In this document: positions 39,055 through 49,429 of the stretch, in pieces | Position numbering within the stretch: the first letter of the stretch is position 1 | Layout of the letters: each line of letters opens with the position of its first letter | Origin: Diplonema japonicum | Lineage: Eukaryota; Euglenozoa; Diplonemea; Diplonemida; Diplonemidae | DNA: 64,000 nt | Assembly: GCA_964019335.1 (NCBI GenBank) | Contig: OZ025704.1 | Location: forward strand, 450,622 to 514,621 | Direction: 5' to 3' | The notes under the pieces: model-generated | Told to the model about the DNA's origin: nothing | Seen by the model: only the letters and a program-made list of their open reading frames with translations | The model's database searches: none | Translations under genes and position numbers: made by a program

Positions 39055-41208
39055 ATGCAGGGAAAGGAGGCTCAGAAGCAGATGCTGCTCACTGTCCTTG
39101 ACAAGACAGGCAGGCCACTCAGCGAGGTGGGGCCGGCAATAAAAGCACTGCTGCAAAATACAAGCAAGACTCTTGAAGAAATCTACCCCGCTCTTGAAAA
39201 CTGTGGCTGGGACTTCCAGAAGGCAGAAGCTGTGCTGCTCGCCCCTTCAGAAGAGCAGAGTGTGCAGCATGATTCGATGCGATCGGCATGGGAGCAGGCC
39301 AGCATGGAAAGCACAGCTCCCAAGCCTCCTGTGCAGCATTTGAGCTCGGCGTCCACGTCGTCTTCGCTTCCTGGCGTGCCACCTCCGCCAGTCATGATGA
39401 AGGCTGCTTTACCGCAGCAAATACCGCAGCAGCAAGTAGAAGCTGATTCAAGGTCAGTGCACAGTTTTGTGAGTGAAAGTGAATCTTGCGGTCCTGCACC
39501 TGCTGCACCTGAACCTGAACCTACACTCACAGCCATGCCAGTTTCTGAGACTAGCCAAGCCACTGTACCACCTCCCAGCTTCATGGATGCAGGAAAGGAT
39601 AGCTACCCTGCACCTTCGTTCAAAAGGGTGTCCTCACTTGTCGGGACCCCTGCAGTAACTCCTCTCGCGGCGCACACCTCAACACCAGTTGCTCAAGAGA
39701 AGCGCGCACCTTCCATACCCATGACAACACTTCAAGAAGAGATAAAAGATAAACAACGTGAGATGGTTGTCAGGAAAGCGGGAGTGGAAAATCAGCTACA
39801 CAAGGAGCGCATGGATGGACTAGAGAACGAGCTGCGCCAGCTTAAGGCAGCTAGAGAGGAGCGCGCGAAGCAAGTCGAAGACAGAGAAAAGGAAGGCTCA
39901 CGCATTCAGCACAAGGCAGCTGCTGCTACTATGGAGTGGAAAAAGGCTTTCTCAAGTATCTCACCGCACCTCACCCAAATGAGCGAGAAGGATTTCACAC
40001 CAGAAAGTGTAGGCCGAGCATGGAAGAAGGCAACAGATGCCTCAACAGTTGCTCTTGAGGAGAAGATAAAAACAGAGTTGCAAGAGGACTTGCTGCTGTC
40101 CGAGAAACGTGATCGGGAAGAGGAGCGAAAAGGCTGGGCAAAGCGGCTGGATGCATTGGTTGAGCAGAGGGCTGATGATTTGAAAGATCAAGAGGCTACA
40201 TTCTCAAAGATCTTAGAACAGAAGGGACAGGAACAAACAGCACTTATCCACGTGTTCCACAGTAGGTTGACACAGGTACAGGAGGCTTACGAGGCGAGAC
40301 TTGAGCTTTCCAATGCAGAAACCGAACGGCTGGTCACAGAGCACCTTGTTTCGCCTCCAAGGAGGCACGGCACGCCCGGTTCGATACAGCTCACTCCGAC
40401 ACCCACTACCCAGCTGCGGGAGGGTGCAAGGGGTCCCATCATCTCTCCGATGACAGCAACCAGTACTGCAGGCATGCTGGACTATCTGGACATAGGCGGC
40501 GACCCCCTGGGGTACAGTGATTCAGAAGTGGAGCGTCAGGCTGAAGCTGCAGCACGACACTTAGAAAAGCTTGGGAAGAAAAATATGTCGCCCGCCGACA
40601 AGGCCGCTCGTAAGATGAGGAAAACCCGCAAAAAGGATTCAGCACCCAGCACAGCAGCTTCAACTCCCGCAGGTGCACACATCCCAGCTCCTGCGGCACC
40701 TGTACCCATCGATGTTTTGAGGAAGAATGTTCAAGCATTCGCGGAATCTCCTGTTAAGCAGCATGCCACAATTGCTCCTTTTCCTGTAACCAGTTTGGGC
40801 CTATGCCCCTACTGCCGGTTAGATGTACCTGTGCAAAGCAACTATTGCAACGCGTGTGGGGCATTTATTAGAACTGATACCGTCCCTACCCAGCCCACTG
40901 TGCCGTACTCGCCGTATCAACAATCCCCCTATACGCAAGACACCCAGCAGCCAAACATCGCTGCACCCGGCACTGATAGCAGGTATTCGAAGCGGCACCT
41001 TGAGAAGAAGCTCTGGGATGCGAACAGACAAGAACACAGGCAGTACAATGCCGATAGCTATGCGCGCTTGGATCCCTCGGCCCAAAGGAACGCAACCATT
41101 TTCACGAACGTACCTGGCAAGGGTCGAGAGTCTCCGGTTAAGAGGCGCCCCGGGTCAGACTTTGCCTCGCCCAACACTTTTTATAGCACTGGCTCACCTT
41201 ATTACTAG
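39055..41208 (+). CDS. CUE/UBA-like, coiled-coil, zinc-ribbon protein
   Basis: This is a single-exon protein of 717 aa. Residues about 20-62 (ALLQNTSKTLEEIYPALENCGWDFQKAEAVL) have the look of a CUE/UBA three-helix module. A Pro/Ser-rich stretch follows, then a long coiled coil (about 228-430). Near 584-602 lies CPYCRLDVPVQSNYCNACGA, a CxxC...CxxC zinc ribbon of double-zinc-ribbon type. The C-terminal tail is Tyr/Gln/Pro-rich. An adaptor between ubiquitin signals and the cytoskeleton is one reading, not proven. Upstream, TTTCACAG|GTGACAT is a typical acceptor-like site of this window. Confidence 0.65.
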   Translation: MQGKEAQKQMLLTVLDKTGRPLSEVGPAIKALLQNTSKTLEEIYPALENCGWDFQKAEAVLLAPSEEQSVQHDSMRSAWEQASMESTAPKPPVQHLSSASTSSSLPGVPPPPVMMKAALPQQIPQQQVEADSRSVHSFVSESESCGPAPAAPEPEPTLTAMPVSETSQATVPPPSFMDAGKDSYPAPSFKRVSSLVGTPAVTPLAAHTSTPVAQEKRAPSIPMTTLQEEIKDKQREMVVRKAGVENQLHKERMDGLENELRQLKAAREERAKQVEDREKEGSRIQHKAAAATMEWKKAFSSISPHLTQMSEKDFTPESVGRAWKKATDASTVALEEKIKTELQEDLLLSEKRDREEERKGWAKRLDALVEQRADDLKDQEATFSKILEQKGQEQTALIHVFHSRLTQVQEAYEARLELSNAETERLVTEHLVSPPRRHGTPGSIQLTPTPTTQLREGARGPIISPMTATSTAGMLDYLDIGGDPLGYSDSEVERQAEAAARHLEKLGKKNMSPADKAARKMRKTRKKDSAPSTAASTPAGAHIPAPAAPVPIDVLRKNVQAFAESPVKQHATIAPFPVTSLGLCPYCRLDVPVQSNYCNACGAFIRTDTVPTQPTVPYSPYQQSPYTQDTQQPNIAAPGTDSRYSKRHLEKKLWDANRQEHRQYNADSYARLDPSAQRNATIFTNVPGKGRESPVKRRPGSDFASPNTFYSTGSPYY

Positions 41209-41260
41209 TATTGTACTTTGTATCTGTGTATTATGTATTGGCCCCCGCACGTCCATCCTT

Positions 41261-41283
41261 AACGAACAAGTACTTCACAGGTT
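41261..41283 (+). promoter_or_regulatory. Putative trans-splice acceptor immediately before an ATG
   Basis: ACTTCACAG|GTT is followed directly by the ATG at 41284. The gap from the previous stop is 75 nt. The same CAG|GTTATG occurs at 3627-3634. Confidence 0.5.
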
Positions 41284-42003
41284 ATGAAATTCATATTATA
41301 TGTAGTAACGTGCCTAACGTGTCTCATCGCAGTAAGGGGTCAAGATGCAACTGCCACAGCAACGCTCACCCTCACACTCAACACAACCACAGAGACGCTG
41401 ACCTCGACACTGGGAACAAGGACAGCGACGATGACCGAGACAGCAAGCATATCAGTGAGTGCTACGAAAGAGGTGACAGAGACGGCTACGCACATGGCAA
41501 CAGGGACAGAGACCATGACTGCATCAGAGACAGTCTCAGTGACGAATATCACGGAAACAGCAACGCTGTCACCGGAGATTGAGTCAAGTAGTAGTAGTGA
41601 TTTTTGGAAGTGGGCCATATTAGTGATCTGCGTAGTGTGCGGACTCCTCGCCATCGGGATTCTGTACCTCATCCTTCTCAAGCGGAGGAAGAACAGGAAA
41701 CAGCGGTACATTGATAATGAGAACAATGAGAGCAACGACATTGAGTCCCCTCAAATGCGCTTCGAGCTCCCTGATTTCACACCCAAGCGGTCATCAATTA
41801 GACAGCAGCAGAGTGTGCTGAGCCCCAATGTCACTGACACAGGTGGCCGTCTTGGGAACTCGGAAAATGTCCTTTGGATAAACCCAGTTGTACCGGAATC
41901 TCCAAATCTCAGTAAAAACCTTGACCAACCACAGACTACTTCCAGGGCTAGCCGCCTTACTTTGCAAGATACATTCGGCAAGAAAAGTCTGCCTGCATCG
42001 TAG
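41284..42003 (+). CDS. Mucin-like type I membrane protein
   Basis: The product is 239 aa. A signal peptide (about residues 1-19, ending in RGQ) is followed by about 80 residues that are mostly Thr, Ser, Ala and Glu (TATATLTLTLNTTTETLTST). These offer many possible O-glycosylation sites and a few NxT/S sites. One transmembrane helix (about 103-126, WAILVICVVCGLLAIGILYL) and a basic stop-transfer RRKNRKQR give a type I topology, with a 100-residue cytoplasmic tail. It is probably a glycosylated surface protein. A glycosyltransferase and an adhesin-like gene lie close downstream. Confidence 0.8.
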   Translation: MKFILYVVTCLTCLIAVRGQDATATATLTLTLNTTTETLTSTLGTRTATMTETASISVSATKEVTETATHMATGTETMTASETVSVTNITETATLSPEIESSSSSDFWKWAILVICVVCGLLAIGILYLILLKRRKNRKQRYIDNENNESNDIESPQMRFELPDFTPKRSSIRQQQSVLSPNVTDTGGRLGNSENVLWINPVVPESPNLSKNLDQPQTTSRASRLTLQDTFGKKSLPAS

Positions 42004-42129
42004 CAATGTGTTTATACAATATTATAGACTTTATTATTTGTAGCAACTGTACCATGTTATATTGTGTTATTATTCTCTTACTGGTTCACTTTTGTTGGCT
42101 CTCGGATTCTTCAATACAGGTGTTCAAAG

Positions 42130-42627
42130 ATGACTTGGGAGAAACCCAGACCATCGATTCTGCAGCGTCCTTTAAAGCAGGGGAACTATAGCAACCATGA
42201 GAACCTCGAAAGCGAATGGGAAAAAGAGCAGGCCAAGACGCAGGCACGCAGGGACAAGTACGCGACGATCGATGAGAGGCTGCGTCTGGGAAATGGCGGT
42301 GCATCCATTGCTGATAAGCAGAAGCTTGCTGCCTCTGACAGAGAGTTCAAGAAACGCGCTATCGAGGCAAAGTCTCTTTCTGAGAAAATGGCAAAGGAAC
42401 AAGAGAAAGAGGCAACGAAGCACGCCGCTCAAAGGGACCTTGCTCTCTCTGTGAATGAAGAAGACGCAAAGATCCGCAGGCGTGAAGAGCAGCGCAGGGT
42501 TATGCAGGAGAACATGGCACTCGCTGAGGAACGTAAGAAAGCTGCTGCGGAGGCAAAGAGGAGGGAACAAGAGATGGAAAGGAACAACATCCAAATCCTA
42601 GGCCACCAGCAGCGCAGCTTCCGTTAA
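42130..42627 (+). CDS. Small charged coiled-coil protein
   Basis: The product is 165 aa. The start is taken at 42130, the first ATG after TTCAATACAG|GTGTTCAAAG; the frame is open further upstream but without support. From about residue 25 it is nearly all charged helix, with DLALSVNEEDAKIRRREEQR at about 110-130. The composition and the RDLAxSxNEE-type segment are reminiscent of microtubule-inner or ribbon proteins such as RIB43A, but the match is weak and I would not assign it. Confidence 0.7.
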   Translation: MTWEKPRPSILQRPLKQGNYSNHENLESEWEKEQAKTQARRDKYATIDERLRLGNGGASIADKQKLAASDREFKKRAIEAKSLSEKMAKEQEKEATKHAAQRDLALSVNEEDAKIRRREEQRRVMQENMALAEERKKAAAEAKRREQEMERNNIQILGHQQRSFR

Positions 42628-42863
42628 GCTACGCAACGCAGAATGCAGAATAGATTATTATTATAGATTGATTCTCTTTGTTTTCGTGCTTTCTTTTCTT
42701 TTTTTATAAACCCATTTCCCCCCCTTTCCCCTTTTAAGCGGTCTCGTTGCAGGTTCCTTAAAGTCCCTCGTTGTTCAGCTCCCTTTTTTTCTCCAGATAG
42801 ATACCCTTTTTCATTCTGTTTGCCGTGCAGTAGCCAAGTATCATCAGGAATGCAATATACTAC

Positions 42864-44643
42864 ATGAAGGGCAGCACGTTGCTTAAGGGATGGGCGGGTG
42901 TGTCGGTGGCACTCACGCTGATAGCATTCTCAACACTTCTGGGGAGGGGTGACACGGACGTCAGCGTTGATAAGAAGATAGCACAACATAGTGAACCTGG
43001 TCGGTTGGAGGTTAGAGGTGAGGTTGGAGAATCAAAGAGTGAAAAACAAACAGTCATATCCCGTTTAGAGGTACCAGAGTTAGCTGTTGTAGCAGATAAG
43101 AAACCCGAGAAGGCCGAGTACCGTGGGGAACCTGGGAAGTGGACGGGTGAGTGCAAAAATTATCCTGGCTTGGGTGTTAAGTTTCTCAGCCCCACAACAC
43201 GTCCTGTGGCGGCAGTCAGAAGGGAAAAGGACTGGAAACCATGGAAACTACCGCAAGAGATTGAAGATGAACACAATGACGAGGCACGCTTCAAGGTCCC
43301 ACCTGGGTGGACGTCTGTGGCCAGCAAGATGGGGAAACAGTGGTTTCACATCACTAACTTCTGCGTGAAAGACGGGAAGCTGACGCTATTCGACAAGAAA
43401 CAAGATATTAGCGTTCGAAAGAAACGCTTCAATTTGTACAATGAATTCACGCGACACAGGAACAAGCTGTCATACCACATAGAGAGCGTTCCTGACAAGC
43501 TACCGGGACCGCTGGTGGACAACCCAGCATGGATCCTTTCCTTCTGGTGTCAGGATCTGTTCCACTCTACCTTAACATTGATGCCTGCACACGCCATCAA
43601 GAAGTGGAACAACTCCGACATCTATGTCACCCTTTGCAAGCCCAAGTCACCCTGCCACACCAAGCTGGGTTCCCAGATCTCCTGGAACGACAGCTACAAT
43701 CCAATGTGGGGCAACGACAAGCAGTTCTCGTATGCCGGGAACCCCTATTGGAGGATGTACAGAGTCCTCACCGACCAGCCCTGGCGTATAAGGCCATTAG
43801 GAAAGCACCCTTTCTACAATAACAAGTCGAGATGCTACAAAGAGGGATTCATCGACAAGAAATGGTTTATCCAAATCACCCGACAAGAGGCAATAGACTA
43901 CTCCAACCATCATTTAAGCAACTTCGGGATCAAAAGGCAGAAGAGGGAGTGCAAGAAGGAAGGTGGCTACAGGATGACGATGATCAATAGGCAGGGCGCG
44001 ACAAGGAAGCTCGCAAACATACAGGAAGTCTCGGAGGCAGCGATGTGCCATGGGTTCAACGTGACAGTAGTGGCGTTTGAGAAGTTTGATTTAAGGGAGC
44101 AGATTGAGATCGTGGCAAACACTGACCTGCTGCTAGGGATGCACGGCAATGGGCTGATCTGGACTATGTTCCAGGAGATAGGGGCGTATGAGATAGAGAT
44201 CATGGGCTCGTGGTACGAGAGGTACGCACGGTTGTGGGGCAATGGATACAACAACACAAACACCTTCGACAAGTACGGCAAGAAGGGCAACGAGTGGAAA
44301 CCCTTCCAGGCTGATATGAAGCAGGTCGGCTTGGCCCTCGCTCGGGCCAAAGAGCACTTGGACTCCACCTCTTGTGGAAATGTGAAGCTGCCTACTATGT
44401 CCGAAAGCCACAAAACAGTGTGGGAGGTATGCAGCAGAATACGTGTAACCAGCACAGAACATCTTGATTCGCAACCATCCGGAGTTGGCGCTGCCTGCAG
44501 GTGAGCGTGCAGCATATCTGAAGAACAAAGGACACAAGACTGAAGTGACAACTGGCGGCGAGAGCAGTGAAGCTGGAAATGTATGAAAGAACAAATGGTA
44601 TCAACACCTTTCGCAGTCTGAAGCGTCGGAGGACTCGAAGTAA
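42864..44643 (+). CDS. GT61-family glycosyltransferase (EOGT/xylosyltransferase-like)
   Basis: Exons are 42864-44426, 44458-44580 and 44617-44643, with introns of 31 nt (GTATGC...CACAG) and 36 nt (GTATGA...CGCAG), both phase 0; the product is 570 aa. An N-terminal hydrophobic helix (about 10-28) gives type II Golgi topology. About 370-505 matches the GT61 (DUF563) core: INRQGATRKLANIQEV, then GFNVTVVAFEKFDLREQIEI, then LLLGMHGNGLIWTMF with the conserved HGxGL, then YEIEIMG. It should transfer a sugar to secreted glycoproteins. The neighbouring Thr-rich surface protein is a plausible client, by inference. Confidence 0.8.
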
Positions 44644-44706
44644 TGGTCGTTTAACTTAACCCTATTCGTTCATGGACGTACTTCTTTTTGCGCATATCAA
44701 ACAGGA

Positions 44707-47169
44707 ATGGAAAATGCTCAGATGCAGTTGCTGACGGCACTCAGTCTTTACTTTCTTGGTGCTTCTGGCGAGATGCTGCCCGGCCTATCGGATCCCGTGC
44801 TGTACATGAATGTAGACACAAAGACGATCTTGGATCTGAATCTGAAGACAAGCGCTCCCCAGTGGAGTTTGGGTGCATGGACAGGGCTGCTAGCAGATGA
44901 GCTAAACATAGCAGACAACAGAGCAAAGGTATGGCGTATCGCAGGGGGTGCTACGGAGAGCTCCTTCCAAGTTGCAAGCAGGATCGTCAAGGAGTACGCG
45001 TCACCCGCAGTAAGGCAAGTGAAGATGGGCGTTCCACTGCATGGTGACTTTTACATAGGAAACATCGAGGGCATCTCCAAGGCAGGGCTCCGCACCATCG
45101 CGCAGCTGGCAGTCAAAGACGTGGCAGCCATGTATGGTGTGGAGCGTGAGACAGTTCATGCATTGTGCACATCGGAGACCACAGGCATCCAAGTGAGGTA
45201 CTCTGTAGACCTGAAGCACAACAACGACCCACAAGAAGTACTCACGACGTACATCAGCCACATGACACCGAAAGGATACCTCACGACATCCACCAGACAA
45301 GGTTTACTTGAAGCAATTGGTGGTGATACGACGGCGACTCTCTTAAAAAGTGAGACAACAACAAGCACCCTGACGCTCCAAGGCATTATCCTCATCTTTT
45401 TAACACCTGCGGAAATAGAGCTCTTAAGTAGGGAAGCTGCGAAGTCCATCGCCAAGGTCATAGACGTGTCGCAGGCGTCTGTGAACACTTTGATGAGAAG
45501 CGGTGTTTCCGTGTCGCATGTTGACTTCACAGTCAGCAGCGGCTCCGGGAAGACAAAGGCCGAACTTGACTCCATGCTGGCAAGCAAGCTGAACGACACC
45601 GACATAAGCAATATCCAAACACTGTGGGAACAGATGACTACTCTGGTATTCAAAGGCGCAGGTGCATCGAACAGTAGTGCTGTACTATGCCGTGGTGTAG
45701 GTTGTGAGACGGTAGGTTCCCCACCACTAGTGCAAGGCGGTGTAGGGTGGTACATATTCCCAGCCATGGACATTGAAGAAGAGCCAAACAGTAGAAATGC
45801 TTTAGAGAACTCACTGCTGCTTGACATCAGCAACCAGTACGGTGTATCTGCAACCTCTATCTCTGTTCAGTTACAAAGAAGTCAGCCGGGGAAGGCGGTG
45901 TTTTCAGTTATCTCAACCGTACCTCAAGTCCAAACAAGGGCCGACAACCTGTTCAGCACAGCTGCAGGTCTGAGTTTCCCTCTTCTTGAGCAGGCCTATG
46001 CATCTGTCCAGACGAATGGCTCAGTGGAAGTTGACAAAAATGCAAGCAGGCAGCCGGAGTTGCTGGACAGATCATACCTCTTACTTGAACCTGTGAACAA
46101 GGCAACCTTTGACGTGCAGGCGTTCCAAAGTTCAGTCATTGAGGAGATGGGTCTCGGCGACTGCAACATGTCGCCTGTTGTGACTGTTAGCAGCTATGGC
46201 GACACACAGTACCTAAAGGCAACCGTGCAGGGGTGCGAAAGGACACATACCAACGCATCTTTGATATCAGTTCAATTTACTGAGGGCACACCATCTCCCG
46301 TAGATCTTCGGTCAGCCGTGCTGTCGTCATCGCTGTGCTGCAAGGACACCTGCCTCATGGCTGTTTTCTGCACCAAGCTGGGTATCGTAAACGTGGACTT
46401 GTCCCATCTGTCGTGCCCTGCTATGAACGCTTCTCTGCACTGCCAAGCAAAAAAAGAGTGCATATGGAAGGAGGGCTCTTGTGCCACGCAGGTCCTTCCG
46501 ACACAATCTACAACAGCTGCGCCGTTGACCCCCACTCCAGACAGCAGCAACGACTTTCCTTGGTTTCTTGTAACTATCGCCGGCGGTTCTGCGTTGCTGT
46601 GTCTCATTCTACTGGCTGTAGTACTGACATGCATCAAGAAGCGGCGTGGGGGTCTAAGCATTACGAAGGCAAGAGAAGAACCAAAAGAGTTCCAAGAGTT
46701 CGCCTCACCGTCCGATATGGCCAACCCGCACCGCCTTCCTGAGAATGTGACTCCTCACTTGCATCCCATTGCACTACCAACTGTCGTTTCCCCCAGCTCT
46801 GCTCAAGGGCCTGAGACCTTGTACCCGTCGCCTCCACACAAAGTGCCCTTTCGTCTCCCGCCACCACCTGTAGCCACATCACAGGGAGTTGGCTCGGGAA
46901 GCGGTTCTCAGGGACAGGCATGGTACCCTGCGACTGAAGTCTTGTCACCTCCTCCTCTGCTCAAGGCCTTACCATTTGATCCCAATGAGACACCTGTGCC
47001 GAAGTACAAAGATGTCCTGCCAGCTTTGTCTGACGTTAATCCATTGAAGGGCATGAATCCACTTGCGATGCATGACATGACTGCAGCACGGACAACTACC
47101 CTAAGAGCACTCGATAGGCATAACCACGAGGGGGCTCCACAAGTATGTACAGAGTTTGTCAACGCGTAA
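44707..47169 (+). CDS. Adhesin-like type I membrane protein with four SEA-like modules
   Basis: This is a single-exon protein of 820 aa. The signal peptide covers residues about 6-21. The ectodomain repeats a beta-alpha-beta unit: AVKDVAAMYGVERETVHAL, AAKSIAKVIDVSQASVNTL, LLLDISNQYGVSATSISV and FQSSVIEEMGLGDCNMSPV. Each helix is followed by a V-x-V-type strand, as in SEA/ferredoxin-like extracellular domains. A Cys-rich segment (about 540-600) comes before the TM helix (about 617-645, LVTIAGGSALLCLILLAVVL). The 175-residue cytoplasmic tail is Pro-rich (FRLPPPPVATS). It is probably a surface protein for adhesion or mating; the ligand is unknown. Confidence 0.75.
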   Translation: MENAQMQLLTALSLYFLGASGEMLPGLSDPVLYMNVDTKTILDLNLKTSAPQWSLGAWTGLLADELNIADNRAKVWRIAGGATESSFQVASRIVKEYASPAVRQVKMGVPLHGDFYIGNIEGISKAGLRTIAQLAVKDVAAMYGVERETVHALCTSETTGIQVRYSVDLKHNNDPQEVLTTYISHMTPKGYLTTSTRQGLLEAIGGDTTATLLKSETTTSTLTLQGIILIFLTPAEIELLSREAAKSIAKVIDVSQASVNTLMRSGVSVSHVDFTVSSGSGKTKAELDSMLASKLNDTDISNIQTLWEQMTTLVFKGAGASNSSAVLCRGVGCETVGSPPLVQGGVGWYIFPAMDIEEEPNSRNALENSLLLDISNQYGVSATSISVQLQRSQPGKAVFSVISTVPQVQTRADNLFSTAAGLSFPLLEQAYASVQTNGSVEVDKNASRQPELLDRSYLLLEPVNKATFDVQAFQSSVIEEMGLGDCNMSPVVTVSSYGDTQYLKATVQGCERTHTNASLISVQFTEGTPSPVDLRSAVLSSSLCCKDTCLMAVFCTKLGIVNVDLSHLSCPAMNASLHCQAKKECIWKEGSCATQVLPTQSTTAAPLTPTPDSSNDFPWFLVTIAGGSALLCLILLAVVLTCIKKRRGGLSITKAREEPKEFQEFASPSDMANPHRLPENVTPHLHPIALPTVVSPSSAQGPETLYPSPPHKVPFRLPPPPVATSQGVGSGSGSQGQAWYPATEVLSPPPLLKALPFDPNETPVPKYKDVLPALSDVNPLKGMNPLAMHDMTAARTTTLRALDRHNHEGAPQVCTEFVNA

Positions 47170-47324
47170 TGCACCACAGTTAGCATTGAAGATAGATGAG
47201 CTTGATCTCAGCGTTTAGATTAGATTGTTAGCACATTGTGCATATTGCTTGTTAAAAAGTAGATTAGTCCATACTTTACGTTCGTGCATCGCTCATTAAC
47301 ATACTCGAATAGGTTTGGTATGAC

Positions 47325-48203
47325 ATGTCGGTTTGGACTTCACGGAATGCTTCTGTCACACCGTCTGTTGCTTTAAGGAGTGAGTCATATGGCTGCGGTG
47401 ATGATGCAGGAAGGACAGATGGTATTAGACTTAGCTCGGCTAGAGTACGCAGGAGTGAGAGTGTGGAGGAGCGGTCTGGTTTGTCGGTTCTGACAGAAGA
47501 GCGTGACCGTTTGCAGTGGGAATTGGGCCAAGCAAAGCAAAAGTTGAAGCTCGCACGTCCAAGCACAGAGCACAGCGCGGTGGATGTGATCGGTGAGCTG
47601 CGTGCGTGTGTTGCTGGAGCACGGAAGGACATCCAGACATGCAACAGTAACAAGTCAAACCTCCGCCTGACGAGGGCTGACGAGATGTTGTACACTGCTT
47701 CCAAGGAGCTAACAAGGCTGGGTGAGACGTGCCAAGACCAGAATATCAAGAACACAGAACTTTTCCAAGAGTTAACTGAGCAAGTACAGGACGAAGAAGA
47801 GCGGCGAATTGAGGTCTCCGAACAGCTTAAGCGCCTCATCGGCAGCACAACAAGCTATCTCGGCGAGATTAGGCAATGCCTTGAAGCACAGCCTTTACCT
47901 CCCCCAATGCCACTGCCCGTGGGTCCCCCTGTTTACAACGCCCAGGACACCAGTGAAGCCGATACAGATAGGGCAAAGCTTGCAGCTGTCAAGCAGAAAA
48001 TCAGCAGCCTCCAGGCCATGGCCAAACGCCAAGGGATAAAGTCGCCCATACTTAGGCAAACAAGTGCGCCTTTGGCATCTATTAGCCCAAACACAGTCAG
48101 GTGGACCGCCCACCCTGCTCACCTGCACCCAGCTCAAGCTCAACCAGTGACCGCCGTTCCTTGGGATCCTAGGTCGCCACCTTTGTTTATAGAACGAGAT
48201 TAG
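47325..48203 (+). CDS. Coiled-coil protein, unknown function
   Basis: This is a single-exon protein of 292 aa. The N-terminal 45 residues are Ser/Arg-rich. Two helical coiled-coil stretches lie at about 55-90 and 110-195, followed by a Pro-rich linker (PLPPPMPLPVGPP), a short helix, and a Pro/His-rich C-terminus. There are no membrane segments and no recognised domain. The next start is 71 nt after its stop. Confidence 0.75.
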   Translation: MSVWTSRNASVTPSVALRSESYGCGDDAGRTDGIRLSSARVRRSESVEERSGLSVLTEERDRLQWELGQAKQKLKLARPSTEHSAVDVIGELRACVAGARKDIQTCNSNKSNLRLTRADEMLYTASKELTRLGETCQDQNIKNTELFQELTEQVQDEEERRIEVSEQLKRLIGSTTSYLGEIRQCLEAQPLPPPMPLPVGPPVYNAQDTSEADTDRAKLAAVKQKISSLQAMAKRQGIKSPILRQTSAPLASISPNTVRWTAHPAHLHPAQAQPVTAVPWDPRSPPLFIERD

Positions 48204-48274
48204 ATAGATGTAACACTTTTGTTTCTTTTTTATATCACACCGTTCACACCGCACTTTACAACAGCAGAGATAAA

Positions 48275-49288
48275 ATGGACGACAAGACAGAAGTGAAGGA
48301 CGAAGCTGAAAAAGAGAATGAGAAAGGCGATGAAGAGCAGTCGGAGGAGAAAGACGAGGAGTACTATGAAGGGGAGAAACGTGACGGAAAGAAAAATGGT
48401 AGGGGGAGGCTGGTTTTCAAGTACGGGGTGTACGAGGGGAACTGGGAGAACGATATGATGAGCGGGGTGGGAAAGCTTGAGCTGAATACAGGGAATGTGT
48501 ACGAAGGGCAGTTCAAACTGAATAAATTTGAGGGCTCGGGGAAACTCCGATGGAAGAACGGGAAGATGTACGTGGGGGAAATGAAGAACGGGAATATGTG
48601 CGGACGGGGCGTGATGACAAGTGAGGACGGGGAGTATGATGGGCATTTCTTCGACAACGACTACTACGGGCACGGGAGAATGACCTTTACAAACGGGTGT
48701 GTGTACGAAGGGGAGTGGAAACTTGGGATGATGTGGGGCGAGGGGAGGCTGCAGACAGGAGCCGGGGTGATCTTCGAGGGCGAGTTCTACAAAAACCAGA
48801 AGCATGGGAAGGTGCTGCGGACAGATGCAAGGAATCAGTATAGTGAGATCTACAACAGGGACAATATGGAAACGTCGTTCAAGCTGAAAAAGAGCTCGAA
48901 AGGTAGTGTTGGCAAGTTCTTGTCAAAGGTGACGAACGCTGGGAAGTCAAAAGAAGAAAAGTCAGCCACGTTGTTTAACCGGCCAAAGCAGACAAAGGTA
49001 AGGTATGCCTGTACAGTGCCACACCGCATCTAGGAGGAGGTTGCAAAGCAGCTGGACAAACGTGCTAAGAACAACCAGTACCACAAGGGAGAGTCTCAGC
49101 GCTCTGGCTACTCTTCACGTGCGAAGTCACCTCCCGGCGCCCTTTCCTGCCCCGATCCGAAATCGAAAGAAGAGGCCAAACCTGAGGTATGAACAGGGAT
49201 ATTGGTTTTATTTATCACACAGGCAAAGGCGAAACAAGAACCGGCAGTTACATCTCCTCAGCAGACCAAGTATGATTTCCCTTGCTAA
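48275..49288 (+). CDS. MORN-repeat protein
   Basis: Exons are 48275-48997, 49034-49186 and 49223-49288, with two 36-nt introns (GTAAGG...TAG and GTATGA...ACAG, both phase 0); the product is 313 aa. An acidic N-terminus leads into seven MORN repeats (about 28-180), of the form YEGNWENDMMSGVGKLEL. MORN repeats form extended beta-hairpin arrays that bind lipid or act in cytoskeletal collars and flagella. The C-terminal 130 residues are Lys-rich and low complexity. Exon 3 ends TKYDFPC, a terminal Cys. It is the last gene before a 1.6-kb gap. Confidence 0.85.
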
Positions 49289-49429
49289 AGCATGTACAAC
49301 AGTATCGCACCACCACCGCTGCCCCCGTGTCCCCCTCCGCCCTCGGATCATTTCGTTTCCTTACAACAAAAGTCTTGAGAAACTTAACCAATAGACAACC
49401 CTTATTTTATTGACCCTTTTGAGTCGCAT

